A stretch of 15,152 nt of DNA from Acidobacteriota bacterium (GCA_003153585.1 PLZZ01000120.1:6858-22009), one strand, 5' to 3'; shown: positions 1 to 7,931, numbered from the stretch's first letter. Notes: generated by a model not told the origin, from the sequence alone. Numbers and translations: made by a program.

Positions 1-32
1 AGCCGTTCGCGAGCTTGTTGGCGTTTGCTCAT
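1..32 (-). CDS. Start of a gene of unknown function, cut by the left edge
   Basis: An ATG on the minus strand (bases 30-32) overlaps the TGA stop of dnaE as ATGA. The frame stays open to the window edge and reads MSKRQQARERL. A 4-base stop/start overlap is typical of translationally coupled operon genes, and a GGTGG-like purine stretch lies about 10 bases upstream, inside the dnaE end. Only 11 residues are visible, hydrophilic and basic, so no family can be assigned. In some bacteria dnaE is followed by accA, but these residues neither support nor exclude that. Confidence is moderate because the call rests on position rather than protein similarity. Confidence 0.4.
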   Translation of the reverse strand, partial: MSKRQQARER

Positions 33-3000
33 TGCACCACTGCCACCGAATCCGTGCCGCAGATTGCTCGTACTTGTTCCAAAAGATCGCGGTCGGCCAT
101 CACCGCGCTTCCCGCTTCCAGCGTCGCTTCCGTGCCGTCCGATTTCACCAGTTCGAACGCGACGCGGCAGCGTCCGGGCCTCTTCGTAAATAATTCCTGC
201 AGCCGGTCAAGCGCACCGGCATCCACCGAGCCGAGATCCACTCGCACTCGCAACAAGCTCGGTGCGCGATCCGTGAGCTGGTCGAGCAGGCGGGCATCTG
301 AAACGATCAGGCGGGTACCCACATCCTCCACCGCGACGCGTCCCTTGGCGAGCAACGGCGTATTCGCTTTCAAGATTGTTTCGAGCTTCTGAAAGGCCTC
401 GGGGAAGACAAGCGCCTCAATCACGCCGGTGCGATCTTGCAAAGTCAAAATAGCCCAGCGCGCGCCACGCCGGGAACGCATCGGTCGCGATTGGACGATG
501 ATTCCTGCGACGACGATCTCTTCCCCATTCCGGCGGGCTTCCATGGTTGAAAGTTCAATCGCATTCAAATCTTTCAGGCGGCCCGCGTACTTATCCATGG
601 GGTGCCCGGAAATATAGAAACCAAGAGTCGAATATTCCCCGGTTAAGAGTTGCTCCTCCGTCCAATCCTCAGCCTCGGGCAACGAACTTTCGTGCCACGT
701 TACCGCTTGAGAGTGAGCGGAACTCGATCCTGCCAGAAAAAGTCCACCCTGCCCAACCGCTTTGGCTTGAGAGTTTTTCTGCCCGCGCATAACCGCCTGA
801 TCGATCGCGGCAAATAGGCGCCCTCGCGAAGCGCCTAAACAATCCAGCGCGCCGGACTTTACAAGGCTCTCGAGAACACGCTTGTTCAGACATCTTGGCT
901 CGATGGCTTCGCAAAAGCTGAACATGTCTCGGAACTTGACCCCCCCTGTGCGCGCTTCGGAAATGGCTTTCGCCGTGTTCTCGCCGACGTTCTTGATCGC
1001 TGCCAGGCCGAACCGGATGTCGTCTCCCACCGGCGTAAAATACAGGCCGCTCTCTAGCACGCAAGGCGGCAACACTCGGATGCCCAGACCCCGAGCCTCG
1101 TTGATATATTTCACCACTTTTTCGGTGTTCCCGGCTTCCGAGCTCAGCATGGCGGCCATGAACTCCACGGGAAAATGAACTTTCAGATACGCCGTCTGAT
1201 AGGCCAGCAAGGCATACGCGCAGGAGTGGGCTTTGGGAAAACCGTAGAGCGCGAATTCTTCCATCAGGTCAAAAAGCTTCTCGGCCTTTTTTGACGCAAC
1301 TTTGCGCGCGGCGCAACCGGTAAGAAATTTTTCGCGCTGCGCAGCCATCACTTCGATCTTCTTCTTGCCCATCGCGCTGCGCAAAATGTCCGCTTCGCCG
1401 AGCGTAAATCCGGCGATGCGGTTTGCGATCTTCATCACCTGTTCCTGAAAAACTATCACGCCCCATGTTTCCGACAGAATTTCTTCCAGTTCAGGGAGGT
1501 CGTAGGAAACTTTTTTCTTGCCATGTTTGCAGGCGATGAATTCGTCGATCATGCCGCCCTGAATCGGACCCGGACGGTACAGAGCGTTCAGCGCCGTAAG
1601 ATCCTCCATCCGCGTGGGCTGATAGCGCTTAAGAATGTCGCGCATGCCATGCGATTCAAATTGAAATATCCCGCTGGTATCTCCGCGCGCGAAGAGAGCG
1701 TATGTCTCCGTATCGTCAAGCGGAAGAAGCGTCAGATCGAAGTCCACGCCCCGATTCTTCTTGATCATTTTGACCGCGTCATCGAGCACGGTGAGCGTAG
1801 TCAGGCCCAGAAAATCCATTTTCAATAGCCCGATGCGGCCCAGAGCGTTCATGTCGTACTGTGTCGTAATTTCATCCTTGCTCGACTTGTATAACGGAAC
1901 AATCTCGGTGAGTGGTTGTGGCGAGATGACCACTCCGGCAGCGTGCGTTGAGGCATGCCGCGCCAAGCCTTCCAAGCGCAGCGCTACTTCAATGAGTTCT
2001 TTCACTTTCTCGTCTTTTCGCGCCGCTTCCAGCTGCGGCGATTGCTTCAGCGCCTCTTCCAGCGAAATATTGAGCGTCAACGGAACAAGTTTCGCGAGTT
2101 TGTCCACATCGCCGTACGGCATATCCAGAGCGCGACCCGCGTCTTTCAGCACCGCTTTGGCCGCCATGGTTCCGAAAGTAATAATTTGTGCCACATTTTT
2201 TTCGCCATACTTTTGCCGGACGTATTCGATCACTTCGCCGCGCCGCCGCATGCAAAAATCAATATCAATGTCGGGTAACGAAATGCGCTCGGGATTCAGG
2301 AAGCGCTCGAAGAGAAGATCGTATTGCAGCGGATCCACGTCCGTGATGTGCAGCGAGTAACTCACCAGACTTCCTGCCGCCGAACCGCGTCCGGGACCAA
2401 CGGGAACTCCCTGCGCTTTCGCGTAATGAATGAAATCCCAAACGATCAGGAAGTAGCCCGCAAAGCGCATCTTCTTGATCATTTCGATTTCATCGGTGAG
2501 CCGCGTCTCATACTCCGCCAGCGAATGGCGCAGCCGGTTTTCCTTGACCAGCCGCTCGATTTGAGGCCCGCGCGATTGAAATCCTTCGCGAACCATTTTC
2601 TCAAAATACGAATCGGCGGTGTGGCCTTCGGGCACTTTGAAATCCGGGAACGGATTGTTCACGCGCTGAATCTTGACGTTGCAACGCTCCGCAATCGCAA
2701 CCGTCCGGGATACAGCGTCCGGCAATTCGCGGAAAACCTGCGCCATCTCCTCCGCGGTCTTGAAATAAAACTGGTCGGTAGCGAATTTCATGCGCTGGGT
2801 GTCGCTCATGGTCTTCCCGGTCTGAATGCACATCAGCACTTCCTGCGCGTGAGAATCCGACTGGGTAAGATAGTGGCAGTCATTTGTAGCCACAAGCGGG
2901 ATTCCGCTCTCTTTGGAAAGTTTCACCAGGTCACGGTTCACCCGCACATCCATTTCCAGCCCCTGGTCTTGCACTTCAAGGAAAAAATTCCCCTTGCCGA

Positions 3001-3499
3001 AAATGTCGCGCAACCGGTAGGCGCTCGTCTTCGCTTGTTCATACTTGTCGGCCAACAGGGCGTCGGCCACTTCTCCGCGAAGGCAAGCGGATAGAGCAAT
3101 TAGACCTTTGCTGTGTTTCGCCAGAAGCTCGTGGTCCACGCGGGGCTTGTAATAAAAACCATCGAGATATCCGGTGGAAACCAACTGCATTAAGTTTCGA
3201 TATCCCTCGTCCGTTTCGCAAAGAAGTACGAGATGATTCGAGCGTTCTGCTTCCGTGCCACGAGTCTTATGATTGTCCGGCGCCACATACATCTCGCAAC
3301 CGATGATTGGTTTCACCCCGTGCGTGGTTGCTTGATGATAGAAGTTTGCCGCCGCAAAAAGATTTCCGTGGTCCGTGACCGCTACCGCCGGCATTCCGCG
3401 GCGCGCAGCTTCCGCAGTTAGTTCGCCAATTTCGCAAGCGCCGTCGAGAAGGGAATAATCCGTATGTAAATGAAGATGTACAAAGTTCGAAGAATTCAT
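29..3499 (-). CDS. dnaE: DNA polymerase III alpha subunit (replicative polymerase, DnaE1 type)
   Basis: This is the catalytic subunit of the replicative DNA polymerase, 1156 residues, which is full length for the family. An N-terminal PHP domain (about 5-215) keeps a full set of candidate metal ligands: H10, H12, D19, H44, E69, H89, C139, D207 and H209. The palm carries GPGRGSAAGS (368-377), the catalytic pair in PDIDIDF (D410, D412) and a third acid in KMDFLGL (D562). FPKAHSCAYA (754-763) is the usual conserved fingers-region block. QGGLF at 917-921 fits the QxxLF consensus for binding the sliding clamp. An OB fold follows at about 993-1070. The ATG at 3497-3499 has no clear Shine-Dalgarno sequence. 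The TAGAAT box at 3509-3514 lies only 9 bases upstream. The gene stands 150 bases from the upstream tRNA nucleotidyltransferase gene, so it may have its own promoter. The identification is very secure. Confidence 0.98.
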   Translation of the reverse strand: MNSSNFVHLHLHTDYSLLDGACEIGELTAEAARRGMPAVAVTDHGNLFAAANFYHQATTHGVKPIIGCEMYVAPDNHKTRGTEAERSNHLVLLCETDEGYRNLMQLVSTGYLDGFYYKPRVDHELLAKHSKGLIALSACLRGEVADALLADKYEQAKTSAYRLRDIFGKGNFFLEVQDQGLEMDVRVNRDLVKLSKESGIPLVATNDCHYLTQSDSHAQEVLMCIQTGKTMSDTQRMKFATDQFYFKTAEEMAQVFRELPDAVSRTVAIAERCNVKIQRVNNPFPDFKVPEGHTADSYFEKMVREGFQSRGPQIERLVKENRLRHSLAEYETRLTDEIEMIKKMRFAGYFLIVWDFIHYAKAQGVPVGPGRGSAAGSLVSYSLHITDVDPLQYDLLFERFLNPERISLPDIDIDFCMRRRGEVIEYVRQKYGEKNVAQIITFGTMAAKAVLKDAGRALDMPYGDVDKLAKLVPLTLNISLEEALKQSPQLEAARKDEKVKELIEVALRLEGLARHASTHAAGVVISPQPLTEIVPLYKSSKDEITTQYDMNALGRIGLLKMDFLGLTTLTVLDDAVKMIKKNRGVDFDLTLLPLDDTETYALFARGDTSGIFQFESHGMRDILKRYQPTRMEDLTALNALYRPGPIQGGMIDEFIACKHGKKKVSYDLPELEEILSETWGVIVFQEQVMKIANRIAGFTLGEADILRSAMGKKKIEVMAAQREKFLTGCAARKVASKKAEKLFDLMEEFALYGFPKAHSCAYALLAYQTAYLKVHFPVEFMAAMLSSEAGNTEKVVKYINEARGLGIRVLPPCVLESGLYFTPVGDDIRFGLAAIKNVGENTAKAISEARTGGVKFRDMFSFCEAIEPRCLNKRVLESLVKSGALDCLGASRGRLFAAIDQAVMRGQKNSQAKAVGQGGLFLAGSSSAHSQAVTWHESSLPEAEDWTEEQLLTGEYSTLGFYISGHPMDKYAGRLKDLNAIELSTMEARRNGEEIVVAGIIVQSRPMRSRRGARWAILTLQDRTGVIEALVFPEAFQKLETILKANTPLLAKGRVAVEDVGTRLIVSDARLLDQLTDRAPSLLRVRVDLGSVDAGALDRLQELFTKRPGRCRVAFELVKSDGTEATLEAGSAVMADRDLLEQVRAICGTDSVAVVQ

Positions 3500-3649
3500 G
3501 CGTAGAGTATTCTAAACCACTTCGCAGATTCGTGTACCGTCAATCGCATCGCTAACAACGCGGCTTCTTCATGCCGAGCCCCGTCCTATCCGAGATAAGC
3601 CGGCGTTTGCTGTTAAGAGTAGCCGGCCAGTGGCTCCCTATTTTGAAAA
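3500..3649. other. Intergenic region between dnaE and the tRNA nucleotidyltransferase gene
   Basis: These 150 bases hold no convincing gene. Two copies of the self-complementary hexamer GCCGGC, near 3599 and 3621, could pair across a loop of about 17 bases. No T-run follows on the minus strand, so this is not a standard terminator. Open frames on the plus strand here run into the antisense of the neighbouring genes and look like shadows. Confidence 0.5.
3509..3514 (-). promoter_or_regulatory. Possible -10 box very close to the dnaE start
   Basis: Read on the minus strand this is TAGAAT, matching the sigma70 -10 consensus at 5 of 6 positions. Nine bases separate it from the dnaE ATG, so transcription would begin about 2-3 bases before the start codon and give an almost leaderless mRNA. 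This agrees with the lack of a visible ribosome binding site. No good -35 box lies at 16-18 bases; TTGACG at 3538-3543 is 23 bases away, which is too far. It could be a chance match. Confidence 0.22.
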
Positions 3650-5263
3650 TCACCGCCGCCTTACTTTTTTGGCCACGCGCGCTTTCGGCTTGCTGTGGGA
3701 GCCTGGGGAGCGCTTTTTGCTGGCCGGTGACGGCTTCGATTTATGAGCCGCCTCGGCATGCTTGGCTTGCGCCCTAGCCCCGATCGCTGCGGCAGCCGAC
3801 TGCGGTTGTTTGCCAGTACCTTGAACACCTTTTGTAACCCCGGCAGCAGGCTTTCCGGCGACCGTAGCCGCAGCTACAACCTGCTTCGGCTTAGTCGCCC
3901 CCTTAGCTTCCGGCTCGACGGCCTTTCCTTCACCTTTCTCTCCCTTGCGCTTCTTTTCTGGTTTCTCGATTTTCTTGGGCTCGTCCTTGATGCCCGCCAG
4001 GTTGCGGAGGATTTTTGTCCGATCCTCAGGCAGTTTTGCCTTTCCGCGCAGCTGCATTTCAAAGAGTTGCTCGATGACCTTGTCGAATTTCGGCCCGCGC
4101 GCAACGCCCAAAGCATCCAGCTCCGCCAGAGGCAGCGTTTGCCGCAGCGGACGCCATTTCTGAATGTAGTTGCGGAATTTCGAGACCACCCGCGGATTGG
4201 GCATTTCGACTTCGATGAACACGATCATTTCAGCGGGAAGCGACGCGATGTAGAAATAAGCGTCCTTCGGCGCGTTGGTTTTCCGTCCCTTCAGTATCTT
4301 GAGGACTTTCTGCGCCTCAGGAACCAGATCCGACACCGCATCTATTTCGCTCGATCGAAATTGCATGTTTCGCATCGTCGCTGCTGCCTCGCGGGGCTTC
4401 AGCCGTCCGAGCGTGTAGAACGTTACCGGGTACTGCAAGCGTGGCCGCAACCCGGCGGAATAAAGATTCGAGCGCACTTTTGCCATTTTGTTGAGGCTGT
4501 CGTAATCCGGCTTACGCTTTTGCAAATTCGGATGGATCAGCGCAAGCATACCGTGCGTCTCCCATTGCTTGAGTGTCGCCACGGGATTATCTTCACGCGC
4601 CAGCGCCCTCATTTCATGACCAACGTCGACCGCTTCGATATTTTTGTTCATGCCCCGTTCCATCGCGAGATCAAACCATTCCTGGGTGCGGGGCTCCATT
4701 TTGAATCCCATTCGCGCGCAATAGCGAAGAATACGCATCAGCCGGATGGGCTGGTTTGTAAACGCGTGAATTGACAAGGAGCGGATTTCCTGCTTTTCAA
4801 GATCGGCAAGCCCATTCATGGGATCGAGCAGAAGGCCTCGCGACTGCGTGTTCAGCGAAATAGCAATCGCATTGACCCCGAAATCCCGGCGGCGAAGATC
4901 TTCCATCACGCTGGAAAAACGGTATTCCGGTTTGGCGCCGGGCCGTTCGTACACATCCTCGCGCGCCCCCGAAATCGAGCCATCCACATCCCCGGCGAAA
5001 ATCATTTCGTGATGCCGGAGCTTCTCGCTCTCCCACACCACGCGCGCTCCTCCCTTCTCCAATTCCTTCACCATCCGGGCCGGGTTTCCCTCCACGGTGA
5101 AATCGAGGTCGCGAATGGGCATGCCGGAAATCAGATCGCGGACGGCGCCGCCCGTGAGGTACACATTCACATCCTGGGAGCGTGACAGCTCCTGCACGCG
5201 CTCCAGCACGGCGCGCTGTTCCGGCGACAGCCGGCTTTCCAGCAAATACATGTAATCGGGCAT
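3650..5263 (-). CDS. Class II tRNA nucleotidyltransferase / poly(A) polymerase family protein with basic tail
   Basis: Class II nucleotidyltransferases add CCA (or only CC or A) to tRNA 3' ends, or poly(A) to RNA. The 537 residues contain motif A GGAVRD (38-43) followed by the metal-binding RDLDF (D52, D54), ERPGAKPE (106-113) and motif B RRRDFGVNAIA (124-134). The neck helix reads NQPIRLMRILRY (170-181). In typical members the first two positions there are E and D (the EDxxR template that selects CTP or ATP); here they are N170 and Q171, with R174 kept. The helical body runs to about 425. The last 110 residues are rich in Lys, Ala, Pro and Gly and look disordered and nucleic-acid binding. 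The ATG at 5261-5263 follows GAGGAGG at 5275-5281. The gene lies 34 bases downstream of xerD. The family is certain; exact activity (CCA-adding, CC-adding, A-adding or poly(A)) is not, so no symbol is given. Confidence 0.9.
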   Translation of the reverse strand: MPDYMYLLESRLSPEQRAVLERVQELSRSQDVNVYLTGGAVRDLISGMPIRDLDFTVEGNPARMVKELEKGGARVVWESEKLRHHEMIFAGDVDGSISGAREDVYERPGAKPEYRFSSVMEDLRRRDFGVNAIAISLNTQSRGLLLDPMNGLADLEKQEIRSLSIHAFTNQPIRLMRILRYCARMGFKMEPRTQEWFDLAMERGMNKNIEAVDVGHEMRALAREDNPVATLKQWETHGMLALIHPNLQKRKPDYDSLNKMAKVRSNLYSAGLRPRLQYPVTFYTLGRLKPREAAATMRNMQFRSSEIDAVSDLVPEAQKVLKILKGRKTNAPKDAYFYIASLPAEMIVFIEVEMPNPRVVSKFRNYIQKWRPLRQTLPLAELDALGVARGPKFDKVIEQLFEMQLRGKAKLPEDRTKILRNLAGIKDEPKKIEKPEKKRKGEKGEGKAVEPEAKGATKPKQVVAAATVAGKPAAGVTKGVQGTGKQPQSAAAAIGARAQAKHAEAAHKSKPSPASKKRSPGSHSKPKARVAKKVRRR

Positions 5264-5274
5264 GTGCTTCTGTG

Positions 5275-5281
5275 CCTCCTC
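5275..5281 (-). promoter_or_regulatory. Ribosome binding site of the tRNA nucleotidyltransferase gene
   Basis: On the minus strand this reads GAGGAGG, a near-perfect Shine-Dalgarno sequence 11 bases before the ATG at 5261-5263. The spacing is slightly long but no better in-frame start lies closer. Confidence 0.6.
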
Positions 5282-5287
5282 GAATTA

Positions 5288-5309
5288 CCGCGCGGATTCA
5301 AGCGCGCGG
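5288..5309 (-). repeat. Short GC-rich inverted repeat over the xerD stop codon
   Basis: CCGCGCG (5288-5294) and CGCGCGG (5303-5309) are perfect inverted copies around an 8-base loop. The arms flank the TGA stop of xerD at 5298-5300. No T-run follows, so it is not a typical Rho-independent terminator. It could be a weak RNA hairpin between xerD and the next gene, or chance in GC-rich DNA. Confidence 0.4.
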
Positions 5310-6185
5310 ATGATGCGCCTTATAAACTTGCTTCAATCGTTCTTCGACTACGTGCGTGTAAATCTGCGTGGTGGATATATCGGAATGGCCAAGCATCATT
5401 TGCACCGAACGGAGATCGGCGCCGCGGTCGAGCAAGTGAGTCGCAAAGCTGTGCCGCAGCATGTGCGGCGTCAGCGCTTTGCGCAACCCGGCCTTTCGTC
5501 CATACAGCGCCAAATTCTTCCAGAAAGCGATGCGGTCCAGCTTGTTTCCTTTACGGATGATAAAAAGATATTTTGAAGTGTGCTCACCCAAAATTTCCGG
5601 CCGGGCTTTTTTGATGTACAGCTGGAGCACGGCAAGCGCGCGTTTTCCGACCGGTACCAGCCGTTCCTTATTTCCTTTGCCAATGCATCGCAACGAGCCT
5701 GCATCCACATGCAAGTCATCCACCGCCAAGTTGCATAGTTCGGAAACGCGCAAACCGGCCGAATAAAGCAATTCAATCATGGCTTTGTCGCGCAGCCCGA
5801 GGGCGGAGGACACGTCCGGCTGCGCGAGGAGCCGGTCCACTTCTTCCACGCTCAGGAACTGCGGCAAGCTTTTCCGAAATTTCGGCGATTCCACCGTGAC
5901 CACGGGATCTTCCGGGATCAATTCTTCGCTCAAAAGAAAGCGGAAGAACTGCCGTAGCGAAACGAGATGGCGGGCGACCGAACGCGCGTCGAGCTTGCGC
6001 AAATACAACGAGGCAAGAAAATCAACCACGTCTGCACGTTTCACCTGCGGAGCCTTCTCTAGTCCTCTTTCTGTCGCAAACGCGGAGAATTTCTCCAGGT
6101 CACGCCGATAAGCGTCGATCGTGTTCTGGGACAGCGCTTTTTCAACGCGCAAATAACTTAAGAACGAACGAATGGCAGCTTCCAC
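5298..6185 (-). CDS. xerD: Tyrosine site-specific recombinase XerD
   Basis: XerD acts with XerC at dif sites to resolve chromosome dimers, activated by FtsK at the division septum. The 295 residues match the family length. The N-terminal SAM-like DNA-binding domain covers about 1-100. The catalytic domain carries the complete set: R146 (in GLRVSEL), K170 (in GKGNKER), H241 and R244 (in HMLRH), H267 (in LGHSDI) and the nucleophile Y276 (in TQIYTHV). The wording GHSDISTTQIYTHV and the C-terminal end KAHHPRA resemble XerD rather than XerC, whose equivalent segment usually begins GHANLS. The start is GTG at 6183-6185, supported by GGGAGG six bases upstream. It lies between murJ and the tRNA nucleotidyltransferase gene in the same direction with short gaps. 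No integrase-style neighbours or att repeats are seen, so this is the housekeeping recombinase. Confidence 0.95.
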   Translation of the reverse strand: MEAAIRSFLSYLRVEKALSQNTIDAYRRDLEKFSAFATERGLEKAPQVKRADVVDFLASLYLRKLDARSVARHLVSLRQFFRFLLSEELIPEDPVVTVESPKFRKSLPQFLSVEEVDRLLAQPDVSSALGLRDKAMIELLYSAGLRVSELCNLAVDDLHVDAGSLRCIGKGNKERLVPVGKRALAVLQLYIKKARPEILGEHTSKYLFIIRKGNKLDRIAFWKNLALYGRKAGLRKALTPHMLRHSFATHLLDRGADLRSVQMMLGHSDISTTQIYTHVVEERLKQVYKAHHPRA

Positions 6186-6191
6186 CGCGCC

Positions 6192-6197
6192 CCTCCC
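6192..6197 (-). promoter_or_regulatory. Ribosome binding site fixing the GTG start of xerD
   Basis: On the minus strand this reads GGGAGG, six bases before the GTG at 6183-6185. The strong match and correct spacing support GTG as the true start. Confidence 0.65.
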
Positions 6198-6227
6198 ACT
6201 TTCTTAACGCTTGCCGTTGCAGACTAG

Positions 6228-7862
6228 TCAGGCTTCGATTCCCGCGGTCGAAGCCGTTTCCGGCTGCGCCCGGCGCAACATCAGAAAAAGTTCCGGCAGT
6301 TCTTCGCACCGGAGAATCCATGCCAGACCAAAATAAATTGCGATCGAACCCAGGATCATGGCCGCTAGCAATCCCGCCTGCGAAAGAACATGGCCGACGT
6401 TTGCGAAGTCCGAATAGCGGAGCGCCGCGAGGCATGCTCCGGCCATGGCCGCGGCGCAAATCGTCATCTTCACGATCGAGCTGATAATCCCGCGCGCTCC
6501 TAAAGCGCCGTACCGCCCGCGAAAAATATAAAAAAGAAGCGCGAAATTGAAATAGGCTGCCAGCGAACTTGCCAGCGCCGGACTTGCATTCCACAGATAA
6601 CGCGAGAACGCGAATAGCAAAAAGGCGTTTAGCGCGATGTGCAAGGCCAAGGAATAAACTCCCACGCGCGTGGGGGTCATGGTGTCGTGCGTTGAATAAT
6701 ACATGGGCGTGATCAGCTTGATAGCCGCAAAAGCCGGCAAGCCCAGCGAATAATAAAGCAACGCGTGCGCCGTCAGCGCGGTGGATTCGGTCTTGAACTG
6801 GCCGTGCTGAAACAGCACTTTTGTAATCGGCACGCGCAGCAAAATCAATCCCACCGCCGCCGGGATGGTAATGAACGAAACCACGCGCACCGCAAATTCG
6901 AACGTGCGCTTCATCTCGTCGTATTTCCCATCCGCCGCCTGATGCGACATGGTCGGCAGAATCGCCGTAGACAACGCTATCGCATATGCACCCAACACTA
7001 ACTCCATCACGCGGTCTGCAATGTAAAGTGACGTAATACTTCCAGTCGGCATTCGTGGCGACGTCGCAAAAATCGTGTCCACGAAGAAATTAATCTGAAA
7101 GACGCCCATGCCAAAGAAAACCGGAGCCATCAGCTTCCCGACCTTGCGTACTCCCGGATCTCGGAACGATACCTCCGCGCGAAAGCGCATGCCCCGTTTC
7201 CATAGTGCCGGAATCTGCATCGCCAGTTGCAATGCCGAACCGATCAATATTCCGATCGCCAGCGCGAGCGCCGGTGTCCGATAGGCCGGCGGTGCGATGC
7301 GAAGAATCGGCTTGTACACGATCCCAAGCGAAAACCCGATAAACACCAGATTGAATAGAATCGAAGTCGATGCCGGCAGCGCAAACACGTGAAAACTGTT
7401 TAAGATTGCCGCTGCCAGTGCCGCAAGCCCCAGAAAAAACACGCACGGAAAAATAATTCGATTCAGAAAAATCGCCAGGTCCCAGTGCACCGTGCTGAAT
7501 CCCAGCAAAGTGAAAATCCCGATCACCTGTTTCGAAAATACGCACCCCAGAACCGCGATGACCGCCAGGATCACGGTCATGTCCCAGAACACCTTCTGCG
7601 CAAAATCCCAAGCTTCGCTCCTGGGCTTACCCCGTAAGTAACCGGTAAACACCGGGATGAACGACGCCCCCAGAGCTCCCTCCCCGGTCATCCGGCGTAT
7701 CATATTGGGAATGCGGAATGCTAGGATGAACGCATCAGCTGCAGGGGAGGTGCCGAGGAGCAGCGCCACCCGCTGATCCCGTAAGTATCCGCAAATACGG
7801 CTGATAACGGTGACCAGGGCTATTACGGAGGCAGATTTTAGGATCTGTCCTTTGACGGTCAA
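6228..7862 (-). CDS. murJ: Lipid II flippase MurJ (MviN family)
   Basis: MurJ moves lipid-linked peptidoglycan precursor (lipid II) across the inner membrane. The 544 residues are strongly hydrophobic with many membrane helices, as expected for the 14-helix MOP-superfamily fold. The N-terminal motif SRICGYLRD (21-29), ADAFILAFRIPNMIRR (42-57) and GALGASFIPVF (62-72) are diagnostic. R22, R28, D43 and R56 align with E. coli residues R18, R24, D39 and R52 at a constant offset of four; these are needed for function there. The start is TTG at 7860-7862; no ATG or GTG lies between it and the in-frame stop at 7881-7883, and a weak GGAG sits about 10 bases upstream. It is the first gene of a probable murJ-xerD-nucleotidyltransferase operon, with 42 bases to xerD. 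The hydrophilic C-terminal tail of about 20 residues is unremarkable. Confidence 0.96.
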   Translation of the reverse strand: MTVKGQILKSASVIALVTVISRICGYLRDQRVALLLGTSPAADAFILAFRIPNMIRRMTGEGALGASFIPVFTGYLRGKPRSEAWDFAQKVFWDMTVILAVIAVLGCVFSKQVIGIFTLLGFSTVHWDLAIFLNRIIFPCVFFLGLAALAAAILNSFHVFALPASTSILFNLVFIGFSLGIVYKPILRIAPPAYRTPALALAIGILIGSALQLAMQIPALWKRGMRFRAEVSFRDPGVRKVGKLMAPVFFGMGVFQINFFVDTIFATSPRMPTGSITSLYIADRVMELVLGAYAIALSTAILPTMSHQAADGKYDEMKRTFEFAVRVVSFITIPAAVGLILLRVPITKVLFQHGQFKTESTALTAHALLYYSLGLPAFAAIKLITPMYYSTHDTMTPTRVGVYSLALHIALNAFLLFAFSRYLWNASPALASSLAAYFNFALLFYIFRGRYGALGARGIISSIVKMTICAAAMAGACLAALRYSDFANVGHVLSQAGLLAAMILGSIAIYFGLAWILRCEELPELFLMLRRAQPETASTAGIEA

Positions 7863-7903
7863 TCGGCGGTTGCTCCGATGCTAACCCTTTAAACACCAAT
7901 AAC

Positions 7904-7931
7904 TTGACAAAAAATCACGTAAGGATAACAT
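7904..7931 (+). promoter_or_regulatory. Sigma70-like promoter, plus strand
   Basis: A perfect -35 box TTGACA (7904-7909) is followed after 16 bases by TAACAT (7926-7931), which matches the -10 consensus at 4 of 6 positions. Transcription would start near 7938, giving a leader of about 115 bases ahead of the gene at 8053 and including the small ORF at 7956-8006. Confidence 0.45.

Noticed and set aside
2324..3094. A 256-codon plus-strand open frame inside dnaE
   Set aside because: It is antisense to the PHP and palm-encoding part of dnaE, with no family resemblance or start signals.
3743..4774. A 343-codon open frame on the plus strand, antisense to the tRNA nucleotidyltransferase gene
   Set aside because: It has no recognisable motifs, no good ribosome binding site and is rich in Arg, His and Leu, as expected for the reverse complement of a GC-rich gene. 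The minus-strand gene has clear catalytic motifs.
5264..6227. Possible integrated element or dif/att site next to the tyrosine recombinase
   Set aside because: The recombinase is a housekeeping XerD by wording and length, and its neighbours are core genes. I saw no tRNA, flanking direct repeats or dif-like 28-base palindrome in the short gaps.
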